A DNA stretch of 64,000 bases. Source: Mycolicibacterium austroafricanum. Lineage in GTDB: Bacteria > Actinomycetota > Actinomycetes > Mycobacteriales > Mycobacteriaceae. This document shows, in pieces, positions 25,457 through 33,713 of the stretch. The translations under genes were made by a program, and so were the position numbers. The notes under the pieces are model-generated. The model was not told the DNA's origin. It searched no databases and saw nothing but the letters and a program-made list of their open reading frames with translations. Positions within the stretch are counted from its first letter, which is position 1; each line of letters starts with the position of its first letter. Location: NCBI RefSeq assembly GCF_000612725.1, contig NZ_HG964455.1:62001-126000 (forward strand). The letters run 5' to 3'.

Positions 25457-26964
25457 CAGACTGTGCCACCCTGTCGGAAACTCATCGCCTTCGCGACGTC
25501 CTCTCTGTTCGGCGACGTACGGCCGGCCAGGTCACACAGCGTCCAGGCGACCCGCATTGTGCGATCCATGCCCCGGATGCTGATCGCCCCGCGATCCACC
25601 GCCGTGCGCAGCGGTTTCATCGCCATCGGGCTCAGCCGGAACCGGCGGCGCAGCAACGAGCCGCCGACTTCGGCATTGGTGGTGATCCCGTGCTGAAGCC
25701 AACGTTCTCTGGCCGCCTCGCGTGCCGCCCAGACCCTTTTGCGGACAACCGCACTCGATTCACCCTCGTCATCTGAAAAGGTGCCCTCCCGGGACGCGTG
25801 CATCTCGACGCGCAGGTCGACACGGTCTACCAACGGTCCGGACAGCTTGCTGCGATAACGCCGCCGTTCGGCCGCGCCGCACTGACAGTCGCGTGGATCG
25901 GGCGGGGCGCACGGACACAGATTGGCGGCGAGGACGAGTTGGATCCGGCACTGGTAGCGCGCGACACCGTCGCTGCGCGCCAACCTGATCTCGCCGTCCT
26001 CCAGCGGTGTGCGAAGCGCCTCCAGCGCGGCGGAGCTGACCTCGGCGAACTCGTCGAGGAACAGCACGCCGCGGTGCGCCCGGCTGACCGCACCGGGACG
26101 GGCGAGCCCGCTACCCCCGCCGACCAGCGCCGCGACACTGGAGGTGTGGTGCGGCGCCACGAACGGTGGCCGGGTGATCAACGGGGCGTCACCGGTCAAC
26201 AGTCCCGCCACCGAATGAATCGCCGTGACCTCCAACGACTCGGCAAGGGTCAGCGGTGGAAGCAGCCCCGGAAGCCGCTGCGCCAGCATGGTTTTGCCGA
26301 CTCCCGGCGGCCCCGTCATCAAGAGATTGTGGCCGCCGGCCGCCGCGACCTCGACGGCGTAACGAGCCTGGGTCTGCCCGACCACGTCGCTGAGATCGGC
26401 CACGGACTCCGGGGCTTGTTCCCTGTGCTCGGCACGCGCGTGCAGATCGCCTTTGCCGGCAAGCCAGGACTGCAGCTGCCCCAAACTGCCGACACCCCAC
26501 ACGTCGATGCCGTCGACGAGGCTGGCCTCGGCCAGGTTCTCGACAGGCACAACCACCGTGGGCCAGCCCTGGCGCTGCGCGGCGAGCACAGCGGGCAGCA
26601 CGCCTTTGACCGGCCGCACCCGCCCGTCGAGCGCGAGCTCCCCCAGCAGCACCGCCTTCTCCAACCGCGGCCAGGACTTCCTGCCGTGCGCCGACAGCAC
26701 GGCCGCCGCGAGGGCCACGTCGTACACCGAGCCCATCTTCGGCAACGTCGCCGGCGACAAAGCCAGCGTGAGACGGGTCATCGGCCACTCGAAGCCGCAG
26801 TTGTTGATGGCGGCACGGACCCGGTCGCGCGACTCCCGCAGCGCGGCGTCGGCCAACCCGACCAGATTCACCACCGGCAGACCCGAGGAGATGTCCGCCT
26901 CGATCTCCACGATCTCGCCCTCGACCCCGCGCACCGCCACCGAGAACGCCCTGCCCAGCGCCAT
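25456..26964 (-). CDS. YifB/ComM-family AAA+ ATPase (Mg-chelatase-like)
   Basis: ComM-type helicase family associated with DNA uptake and branch migration, annotated widely as magnesium chelatase subunit ChlI-like. It has 502 residues: an N-terminal LonC-like domain (SSGLPVVNLVGLADAALRESRDRVRAA), Walker A GPPGVGKTMLAQRLPGLLPP, Walker B GVLFLDEFAE, and a Cys cluster CPCAPPDPRDCQC as in family members. The start is the ATG at 26964, which overlaps the yraN stop. It forms a yraN-comM-dprA coupled operon. Confidence 0.93.
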   Translation of the reverse strand: MALGRAFSVAVRGVEGEIVEIEADISSGLPVVNLVGLADAALRESRDRVRAAINNCGFEWPMTRLTLALSPATLPKMGSVYDVALAAAVLSAHGRKSWPRLEKAVLLGELALDGRVRPVKGVLPAVLAAQRQGWPTVVVPVENLAEASLVDGIDVWGVGSLGQLQSWLAGKGDLHARAEHREQAPESVADLSDVVGQTQARYAVEVAAAGGHNLLMTGPPGVGKTMLAQRLPGLLPPLTLAESLEVTAIHSVAGLLTGDAPLITRPPFVAPHHTSSVAALVGGGSGLARPGAVSRAHRGVLFLDEFAEVSSAALEALRTPLEDGEIRLARSDGVARYQCRIQLVLAANLCPCAPPDPRDCQCGAAERRRYRSKLSGPLVDRVDLRVEMHASREGTFSDDEGESSAVVRKRVWAAREAARERWLQHGITTNAEVGGSLLRRRFRLSPMAMKPLRTAVDRGAISIRGMDRTMRVAWTLCDLAGRTSPNREDVAKAMSFRQGGTV

Positions 26965-27335
26965 CACCCCACCCCCTGGATGTGGGTGATCTCCGGGGTG
27001 CGTCGTCGCCCGATGCGGACGGTGACGACATCGATGCGGATCGAGTCCCAACGTGCGGCCTGCGCGGCCAGCCACAGCCCGGCCAGGCGACGCAACCGGC
27101 GTACCTTGGCCGGGGTCACGGCCTGCGCGACGCCCCCGAACTGGTCGGTGGTGCGCGTCTTCACCTCGACGAACACCACCGCACGCGCCGCGTCGTCGGC
27201 GGCGATGACGTCCAGTTCGCCGTAGCGGCACCGCCAGTTGCGCGCCACCACCCGCAACCCCAGCCCCTGGAGGTAGTTCACCGCGAGCTGTTCGCCCAGC
27301 GCCCCGATCTCGGCGCGGCTCTCTGTTCTGGTCAT
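26964..27335 (-). CDS. YraN/UPF0102 putative nuclease-fold protein
   Basis: A small endonuclease-like protein of 123 residues (UPF0102, counterpart of Rv2898c). The restriction-endonuclease-like core is visible in GALGEQLAVNYLQGLGLRV, GELDVIAAD and VVFVEVKTR, which hold the typical E...D...ExK residues. Its role is not settled; it always lies beside comM/dprA or rnhB. The ATG at 27335 is the family start; the longer open frame is rejected. The stop overlaps the next start. Confidence 0.9.
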   Translation of the reverse strand: MTRTESRAEIGALGEQLAVNYLQGLGLRVVARNWRCRYGELDVIAADDAARAVVFVEVKTRTTDQFGGVAQAVTPAKVRRLRRLAGLWLAAQAARWDSIRIDVVTVRIGRRRTPEITHIQGVG

Positions 27336-27416
27336 GCCGTCACAGTGCCGACGGTCGCCGACATTGTCGCCGGATCCATCCCCAATCCCGGATCCATCCA
27401 CAGACACCGGCAAAGC

Positions 27417-27451
27417 GGTGTCATCGGCGTCAAATCCGGGGTATGCGGGAC
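27417..27451 (+). promoter_or_regulatory. SigF-like promoter, copy 1
   Basis: GGTGT (27417-27421) and GGGTAT (27439-27444) are separated by 17 nt, resembling the mycobacterial SigF consensus GGTTT-n16/17-GGGTAT. The spacer and flanks match the element at 29499-29529 at 28 of 31 positions. The LuxR-type gene starts 144 nt downstream of the GGGTAT. Confidence 0.5.
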
Positions 27452-27572
27452 GGTCGATCACGTTGACCACTCGGACATCGAATTTGCCTGTGTCACTTTG
27501 GCAATGGCGCCTGCGGCACCGTGCGGACCTGTTGACGCCGAGGGAAATCGCAGGATCGTGGGTGGTGAGACT

Positions 27573-27581
27573 TGCTAGCAT
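27573..27581 (+). promoter_or_regulatory. Extended -10 for a leaderless LuxR-type transcript
   Basis: TGCTAGCAT has the extended -10 form TGn-TAnnnT and ends 6 nt before the ATG at 27588, the spacing expected for leaderless mRNA, which is common in mycobacteria. No clear -35 is visible. Confidence 0.4.
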
Positions 27582-27587
27582 CGACGC

Positions 27588-28703
27588 ATGGGGGCTGATG
27601 CGCGGATACGCGCTCGCCGCGACGTCACGAGACTCGCCCACCGAGGTCTGGGCGTGCGGGAGTTCTCGCTGGCCGCCGCCCGCGCCATCCGGCCCGCTTT
27701 GCCGTTTCAAGGTCTGTGCATGCTGACCTTCGACCCGGCCACGCTGCTGCAGACCAGTGAGGTGACCGAGAACGGTCTCCCCGAGGTGGCGTACCCGCAG
27801 ATGACCGAAATCGAGGTCGCCAAGCCCGATTTCAACAAGTTCACCGATTTGGCGCGCGCAGAACGTCCCGCGGCCAGCCTGAGTGCGGCGACGGAGGGAG
27901 ATCTCGATCGCAGCCTGCGCCAGCGCGAGGTTCGGGGTCCCCATGGGTGGTTGGGCGATGAACTGCGCGTGGCCTTGGTGACCGGAGCGTCGACCTGGGG
28001 CGGCATGACGTTGCTGCGCGACAGCGGTTCCCATTTCACCGCTGCCGACGTCGACTTTCTGGCCTCACTGTCACGTCACCTGGCCGAGGGGGTTCGACGC
28101 TCGATCGCGTTGACCGCGGTCACGGAATCCCCGGAGCAGACCGACACGGGTCTGATCTTGATCGGCGACGACAACTCGGTCGCGATGGCCAATGATGCCG
28201 CGCACGAATGGATGGACCAGATCCGCTTTGCGACCGGGGACACGACGCCGCTCCCGCCGGCAGTCCATGCGGCGGTCGGCCGCGCCCGCAGCGTCGCCGC
28301 CGGGGAAGCGGTCGGCGACGCAGTCGTCCGTGTCCGCGCGCGCTCAGGACAATGGCTGGTGGTGAGCGCATCCGTGCTCGGCGAACCGCCGAGCACCCAT
28401 GTGGCTGTGGTCTTCGAGCCCGCCCGGCCGCATCAACTCGCGCCGCTCATCGCCGACGCCTACGGCCTCACCGACCGCGAGCGTGCGCTGATTGAGCTTG
28501 TCGCGCAGGGGTTTTCGACGGTCGAGATCGCCGACCGGCTGCATCTGGCGCAGTACACGGTGCAGGACCACCTCAAGTCGATCTTCGACAAGGCCGGTGT
28601 GAACACCCGCGGTGCACTCGTCGCGCGGATCTTCTTCGCCGATTACGCGCCGCGGCTCGCCAGCGGCGCGTCGATCGCGTCCACCGGGTGGTTCACCCGC
28701 TAG
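27588..28703 (+). CDS. LuxR-family regulator with sensor domains
   Basis: A 371-residue regulator. Residues 1-165 look like a GAF-type sensor, followed near 180-280 by a PAS-like part (GLILIGDDNSVAMANDAAHEWMD). The C-terminus is a LuxR/FixJ helix-turn-helix, GLTDRERALIELVAQGFSTV to HLKSIFDKAGVNTR (about 300-345). The ligand and targets are unknown. It stands alone between divergent yraN and a downstream lipoprotein gene. It may be read from a leaderless promoter and from an upstream SigF-like element. Confidence 0.88.
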   Translation: MGADARIRARRDVTRLAHRGLGVREFSLAAARAIRPALPFQGLCMLTFDPATLLQTSEVTENGLPEVAYPQMTEIEVAKPDFNKFTDLARAERPAASLSAATEGDLDRSLRQREVRGPHGWLGDELRVALVTGASTWGGMTLLRDSGSHFTAADVDFLASLSRHLAEGVRRSIALTAVTESPEQTDTGLILIGDDNSVAMANDAAHEWMDQIRFATGDTTPLPPAVHAAVGRARSVAAGEAVGDAVVRVRARSGQWLVVSASVLGEPPSTHVAVVFEPARPHQLAPLIADAYGLTDRERALIELVAQGFSTVEIADRLHLAQYTVQDHLKSIFDKAGVNTRGALVARIFFADYAPRLASGASIASTGWFTR

Positions 28704-28882
28704 CCGCTCGGCCGCGGCGCGTAGCAGCCAACCCGCAACTGACATCCGATACCCCAGAGTTCTGGGATCGCCTGACACCACTGCCGTCGACAGACTGGAT
28801 GAGGTGGTCGGCGATGAGCGCCGGATGTGTCGACCGATCTGCCTGCAACCGATGCCGAACCGGCCGAAAGGCGGCGACCGAA

Positions 28883-29449
28883 ATGAACGACGCGAACCGA
28901 AGTACACGACACGCAGGAATCTGCGCGGCTGTTGCCGGCGTGGTCACGGTGACCGTGCTCGCCGGATGTAACGGTTCCTCCGACTGGAGGCCCGAAGGCT
29001 TCGCCGCATCCGTCGGGCAGACCCGCACCGCGGTGGCGACCCAAACACTCGACAAGTCGCTCAAACTCGCGCCGGTCGGCATCGAGTTCACCCACTTCGC
29101 CTCGCCTACCGGAAACATCGAATGCGTGATCACCAGCTCGGACGGCACAGACGCGGTCGCCCGCAGCGTTCGATGCGATATCGACGAGCGGGACTGGTCG
29201 CCGCCGCCTGAACCCGCCGATTGCGAGCTCGACTACGGGCACGCCGTCGTCCTGGGGCCCGGTGCGCCGGCCGAGTTCCTGTGCGCGGGGGACACCACCA
29301 TCGGCAGCGGCGGCGAACCACTGCCATACGGTGGGACGATCACCATCGGGCTCATTCGCTGCGAGAGCGCGCCGTCGGGCGTCAGTTGCCGCGACATCGC
29401 GTCCGGCAACGGCTTTTCGATGTCCCGTCAGGAGTATCGATTCTTCTGA
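28883..29449 (+). CDS. Putative lipoprotein, DUF6636-like
   Basis: An exported lipoprotein of 188 residues. The N-terminal signal (ICAAVAGVVTVTVLAGC) ends in a lipobox Cys near residue 30. The mature part has six further Cys and motifs FTHFASPTGNIECVI, LPYGGTITIGLIRCES and VSCRDIASGNGFSMSR, resembling the small mycobacterial exported proteins annotated DUF6636. No function is known. I chose the ATG at 28883 because it places the signal peptide at the N-terminus. A 179-nt gap separates it from the LuxR-type gene. Confidence 0.75.
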   Translation: MNDANRSTRHAGICAAVAGVVTVTVLAGCNGSSDWRPEGFAASVGQTRTAVATQTLDKSLKLAPVGIEFTHFASPTGNIECVITSSDGTDAVARSVRCDIDERDWSPPPEPADCELDYGHAVVLGPGAPAEFLCAGDTTIGSGGEPLPYGGTITIGLIRCESAPSGVSCRDIASGNGFSMSRQEYRFF

Positions 29450-29494
29450 CCACCCGCACGCGGCCTCGACACCGGCGACGCTTCCCGACATCGC

Positions 29495-29529
29495 AGTTTC
29501 ATCCGCGTCAAATCTGGGGTATCCGGGAC
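29495..29529 (+). promoter_or_regulatory. SigF-like promoter, copy 2, for the DUF1206 gene
   Basis: AGTTT (29495-29499), a 17-nt spacer and GGGTAT (29517-29522). The GGGTAT ends 29 nt before the DUF1206 start. It matches copy 1 closely even in the spacer. Confidence 0.55.
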
Positions 29530-29551
29530 CATCACCGACCAGGAGGACCCG

Positions 29552-30394
29552 ATGGCCACCCGCCCTTCAGCATCGTCGCTGCACCGCTCCGCCCACGGCG
29601 CCGCCGACCGCGCGACCGACAGTGACGCCTTCGAATACCTGGCCCGGGCGGGATTCGCCGCCAGCGGTGTGCTGCACCTGCTGGTCGGCTTCATCATCGC
29701 CCAGCTGGCCTTCCTGGGCACGGGTGGCAACGCCGACCAGTCCGGCGCACTGGCGACGCTGGCGAGTCAGACCGGCGGCACGGTCATCCTGTGGGCCGCC
29801 GCGGCCGGTCTGGTGGCGCTGGGACTGTGGCGCATCGCCGAAGCGGTGATCGGCGCCAAACCCGGCGAGAGCTCCGGCCGCGCCGGCGACAAACCCGCCT
29901 GGAAACGCGCGAAATCCGTGGGCCTGGCCGTGGTCAACTTCGCGATCGCCTTCTCGGCCGCCCGGTACGCGATGGGAACCGGCCAGTCCAGCGCCCAACA
30001 GAATGCGGGTCTGTCCGCCCAGCTCATGCAGTCGGGGTGGGGCAAAGCGCTGCTGATCGCCGTCGGGGTGGGTGTCGTCGCGGTCGGCGCCTACCACGTG
30101 TACAAGGGCGTATCGGAGAAGTTCCTCGACGACCTGAGGGTCTCGGGCGGCACCGCCGTCACCGCCGTCGGCGTCACCGGGTACGTCGCCAAGGGCCTCG
30201 TCCTGGCCGGCGCCGGGCTGCTCGTCGTCATCGCCACCCTGCAGGCCGACCCGTCGAAGGCCACCGGCCTCGACGCCGCAGTCAAAACCCTAGGTCAGGC
30301 GCCGTTCGGCAAGGTGGCGCTGATCGCGGCGGCGGCGGGCATCGCCGCGTTCGGCGCATACAGCTTCGTCAGGAGCCGGTACGGCCGGATGTGA
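29552..30394 (+). CDS. DUF1206 membrane protein
   Basis: An integral membrane protein of 280 residues built from three repeats of a two-helix unit, each with a GxxARxGfxasGvlhllvG-like beginning: residues 28-55 (LARAGFAASGVLHLLVG), about 122-150 and about 208-235 (GYVAKGLVLAGAGLLVVI). This is the DUF1206 architecture; its function is unknown, but a general stress link is plausible given the SigF-like promoter directly upstream. GGAGG lies 7 nt before the ATG. Confidence 0.88.
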   Translation: MATRPSASSLHRSAHGAADRATDSDAFEYLARAGFAASGVLHLLVGFIIAQLAFLGTGGNADQSGALATLASQTGGTVILWAAAAGLVALGLWRIAEAVIGAKPGESSGRAGDKPAWKRAKSVGLAVVNFAIAFSAARYAMGTGQSSAQQNAGLSAQLMQSGWGKALLIAVGVGVVAVGAYHVYKGVSEKFLDDLRVSGGTAVTAVGVTGYVAKGLVLAGAGLLVVIATLQADPSKATGLDAAVKTLGQAPFGKVALIAAAAGIAAFGAYSFVRSRYGRM

Positions 30395-30434
30395 CCCGAC
30401 GGGCTTGAAGTGAGGCGAGGGTATCCTCACCCGG

Positions 30435-33023
30435 GTGAGCCCGCTGGTCGATCATCTGCGCAGTCACGGTGACCGTCCTGCGGTGCTCACCGCGGACCAG
30501 CAGCTCAACTACCGCGAACTCGCCGAGATGGTCGAGAGCTTCGCACACACGCTCGGACGGCGACGCCGGCTGGTGCTGCTGGAAACCCGCAACGATGTCG
30601 CGACGGTCGTCCGCCACCTGGGCGCGTTGGCCGGTCGCCATGTTGTCCTCCCGGTCCCGGCGGGCCGCGATCACACCAACCTGATCACCACCTACCGGCC
30701 CGACGTCGTCATCGACGCCGCAGGTGTGCACGTCCGCTCCGAGGCCGCGCACGAGCTGCACGACGATCTGGCCCTGCTCATGTCGACGTCGGGCAGCACC
30801 GGTTCCCCCAAACTCGTCAGGCTTTCCCGAACCAACCTGACCGCCAACGCCGGATCGATCGCCGAGTACCTGCAGATCCGCGAAACCGACCGCGCCGCAA
30901 CCACCCTGCCGATGTCGTACTGCTACGGCCTGTCGGTGGTTCACAGCCACCTGCTGGTGGGTGCGGCGCTGATCATGACCGAGCAATCGGTGGCCGACGA
31001 CGACTTCTGGGAGCTGTTCACCCGTCACCGCGGCACCACGTTCGCCGGTGTCCCGTACACGTTCGAGCTTCTGGACCGGATCGGCTTCGCGTCGATGCGG
31101 CTGCCGCATCTGCGCTATGTCACCCAGGCCGGGGGTCGGATGCCGCCCGAACGGGTGCGGGAGTACGCCGCACTGGCCGACCGTCGGGGTTGGCAGTTGT
31201 TCGTGATGTACGGGGCCACCGAGGCCACCGCCCGGATGGCCTACCTGCCACCGGATCTCGCACTCACCCGGAGCAACGCCATCGGGCGCCCGGTGCCCGG
31301 CGGATCGTTCTCCCTCGAACCCCTCGACGAATGGCCGGAGGTCGGCACCGGCGAACTGGTGTACCGGGGCGCCAACGTGATGATGGGTTACGCCGACGAA
31401 CCGGCAGATCTCGCGCGCGGCGCCACCCTCGACGCGCTTCGCACCGGTGACATCGCCCGTCGGGACGAGCACGGACTGTACGAAATCATCGGCCGCAGAA
31501 GCCGTTTCGTCAAGATGTACGGGCTGCGAATCGACCTGCAGCAGCTTGAGAACACGCTGAGCGAGGCGGGGGTCCGCGCCCTGTGCACCGACAACGGGGA
31601 CCGTCTGGCCGTGGTCGCCGGCGCCGGGCACGACCCCGACGACGTGCGCCGCACCGCGGCCGGAGCGGCCGGGGTGCCCGCCGGCGCCGTCGACGTCGCG
31701 TGCGTGCACGAGCTTCCTACGCTGCCCTCCGGCAAGCCCGACTACCCGACGGCCCGGGTGTTGGCTGCCGGTGCGCCGCGCAGGACGCAGCACGAAGGGG
31801 ACCTGCGGCGGATGTTCGCCGACGTCCTGCACCTCGACCCGGCCGAGATCACCGAGGACGCCAGCTTCGTCGACCTCGGCGGCAACTCACTGACGTACGT
31901 GACACTGTCGGTGCGGCTGGAACGCGCGCTGGGCCGGTTGCCCGCCGACTGGCCGCGGTTGCCGCTGCGCGAGCTGCAGAACCTGCCCGCGCCGAGTCGT
32001 CGATGGTGGCAGTTCTGGGGCAGCACCCTGGAAACCAGCGTCGCGCTGCGCGCGGTCGCGATCGTGTTGATCGTCGGGTCACACGCCGAGCTCTTCGAGC
32101 TGTGGGGTGGTGCGCACATCCTGCTCGGGGTGGCGGGCTACAACTTCGGCCGGTTCTGCCTGACCCCGCTGCCGCGTCCGGTACGCATCAGGCATCTGCG
32201 CACCACGATCGCCTGGATCGCGATCCCCTCGGCGCTGTGGGTGGCGTTCGCGCTCGTCGTCACCGACGACTACCACGCGTCGAACCTGTTGCTGGCCAAC
32301 AAGTTCCTCGGACCGCACGACAGCATGACCGCCGGGCGGCTGTGGTTCGTCGAGGTCCTGGTGTGGACGTTGATCGCGCTGGCGGTGCTGTTCTGCATCC
32401 CGGCGGTGGACCGGCTCGAACGCCGCCATCCGTTCGCACTCGCGATCACGTTCCTGGCGTTCGGCATGGCGCTGCGCTACGGCGTCGTCGGCATCGACGA
32501 GGGCCGCGATGCCTGGTTCTCGATGCTCGCGTTCTGGTTCTTCGCCGCGGGCTGGGCCGCATCCAAGGCGTCCACCGTCTGGCAGCGCGCCGCCGTGACG
32601 GCCGTGCTGGTCGTCGGCCTGCACGGCTATTTCGACGACACCCTGCGCCAACTCCTGGTGCTCACCGGCCTCGCCCTGTTGATCTGGCTGCCCGCGGTGC
32701 GCTGCCCGGCGGGTATCGCGGTGGTGGCCGGCGTGGTGGCCGAGGCCTCGCTGTACATCTACCTGACGCACTACCAGGTCTATCCGCTGTTCGGCAGCCA
32801 CGAGCTGGTGGGCGTGGTCGCCGCCGTCGTGGTCGGCATCACGGTCTCGGCGGCGGTCACGCTGGCGCGGCAATGGTGGGGTGACCGCAGCTCAGCCGGC
32901 CGGATGCGTCGCGGGCTCCCGCTCGGCGACGAGCCCCTCCTGGACCAGGGTGGCGGCGAGGACGCCGTCGGAACGGATCAGGCACGCGGTCACGACGCCG
33001 CGGCCCCGCGCCGCGGCCGGTGA
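30435..33023 (+). CDS. Adenylation-carrier-acyltransferase_3 fusion protein
   Basis: An 862-residue multidomain protein. Residues 1-445 are an ANL adenylation domain: STSGSTGSPK at 117-126, YGATEATAR at 259-267, RTGD at 336-339 and Lys434 in LPSGKPDY. Residues 455-525 are a carrier domain with the pantetheine-site Ser485 in FVDLGGNSL. Residues about 533-815 are a membrane acyltransferase_3 domain with about ten hydrophobic segments and the R/H pair of that family (Arg539, His550). It has no condensation or thioesterase domain. By inference it activates a carboxylic or amino acid and passes it to a cell-envelope acceptor. The last 44 codons overlap tesB on the other strand. Confidence 0.85.
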   Translation: MSPLVDHLRSHGDRPAVLTADQQLNYRELAEMVESFAHTLGRRRRLVLLETRNDVATVVRHLGALAGRHVVLPVPAGRDHTNLITTYRPDVVIDAAGVHVRSEAAHELHDDLALLMSTSGSTGSPKLVRLSRTNLTANAGSIAEYLQIRETDRAATTLPMSYCYGLSVVHSHLLVGAALIMTEQSVADDDFWELFTRHRGTTFAGVPYTFELLDRIGFASMRLPHLRYVTQAGGRMPPERVREYAALADRRGWQLFVMYGATEATARMAYLPPDLALTRSNAIGRPVPGGSFSLEPLDEWPEVGTGELVYRGANVMMGYADEPADLARGATLDALRTGDIARRDEHGLYEIIGRRSRFVKMYGLRIDLQQLENTLSEAGVRALCTDNGDRLAVVAGAGHDPDDVRRTAAGAAGVPAGAVDVACVHELPTLPSGKPDYPTARVLAAGAPRRTQHEGDLRRMFADVLHLDPAEITEDASFVDLGGNSLTYVTLSVRLERALGRLPADWPRLPLRELQNLPAPSRRWWQFWGSTLETSVALRAVAIVLIVGSHAELFELWGGAHILLGVAGYNFGRFCLTPLPRPVRIRHLRTTIAWIAIPSALWVAFALVVTDDYHASNLLLANKFLGPHDSMTAGRLWFVEVLVWTLIALAVLFCIPAVDRLERRHPFALAITFLAFGMALRYGVVGIDEGRDAWFSMLAFWFFAAGWAASKASTVWQRAAVTAVLVVGLHGYFDDTLRQLLVLTGLALLIWLPAVRCPAGIAVVAGVVAEASLYIYLTHYQVYPLFGSHELVGVVAAVVVGITVSAAVTLARQWWGDRSSAGRMRRGLPLGDEPLLDQGGGEDAVGTDQARGHDAAAPRRGR

Positions 33024-33713
33024 GCGGCATTCGAGCAGGTTCCACTGGTCGGCACGGACCTCTCGGTGGAACCAGACCGACGAGTCGGTGGTACCGCTGC
33101 GGTGGGTTCGCGATCGCATCGAGTGTCCATGTACCTGCAGCGCGGGGTCGATCAGGTACACGTCGGTGACGTAGACGGCGATCAGCGTGTGCAGCAGCGG
33201 ATCGTCGGGGAGGTCGACGGTGGCCCGCCACCACAGCCGCCTGACGAACTCCTCGCCATGTCCGTCGTCGACGAGGCGGAGGTCGAGCTCGTGCAGCGGC
33301 ATCGACGGCGCGGGACCGGCCGGCCCGGTGCGTGGAAGCGACTCCGGATCGGCACCACCGAGATCACGCTGACCGTGCTCCGGCCCGGGTAGGGCGGCCG
33401 CGAAAGACACTGTGGCCGTGGTCAGAAGCCTTCCGTTCTGGGTCGAGTCGACCCGCCGCGACGCCGCGGTGCGGCCGTCGTAGATCTGCTCCACCCGGTA
33501 GTCGACCGGGTCGCCGGCCTCGCCGCCGCGCAGGAACTGCAGGTGCATCGCGGTCGGCGCCTTGGCGGGCTCGACGGTGCGGGCGGCCGCCGCCAGGCTC
33601 TGCGCCGCCAGTTGCCCGCCATAGGCCCGTTTGCCCGCAGGCCCGCCGGCCCGGCCCCGCCAACTCTGCGGCCCGGCCCCGGTGACGTCGAGCAGGCCGA
33701 GGAGTGTGCTCAC
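32892..33713 (-). CDS. TesB-like acyl-CoA thioesterase
   Basis: A double-hotdog acyl-CoA thioesterase II family protein of 273 residues, expected to hydrolyse acyl-CoA to acid and CoA. The N-terminal GGQLAAQSLAAAARTV matches the TesB GQ region, and the second hotdog ends SSVWFHREVRADQWNLLE then GVLAATLVQEGLV. The GTG start overlaps the stop of the CoA-transferase gene (GTGA), so both act in the same operon. Its 3' 132 nt overlap the convergent adenylation-acyltransferase gene. Confidence 0.88.
   Translation of the reverse strand: MSTLLGLLDVTGAGPQSWRGRAGGPAGKRAYGGQLAAQSLAAAARTVEPAKAPTAMHLQFLRGGEAGDPVDYRVEQIYDGRTAASRRVDSTQNGRLLTTATVSFAAALPGPEHGQRDLGGADPESLPRTGPAGPAPSMPLHELDLRLVDDGHGEEFVRRLWWRATVDLPDDPLLHTLIAVYVTDVYLIDPALQVHGHSMRSRTHRSGTTDSSVWFHREVRADQWNLLECRSPAAARGRGVVTACLIRSDGVLAATLVQEGLVAEREPATHPAG

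Noticed and set aside
30417..30426. SigF-like GGGTAT before the adenylation-acyltransferase gene
   Set aside because: AGGGTATCC is present just upstream of the start, but no matching -35 is found at 16-17 nt and the conserved spacer of the other two sites is absent.
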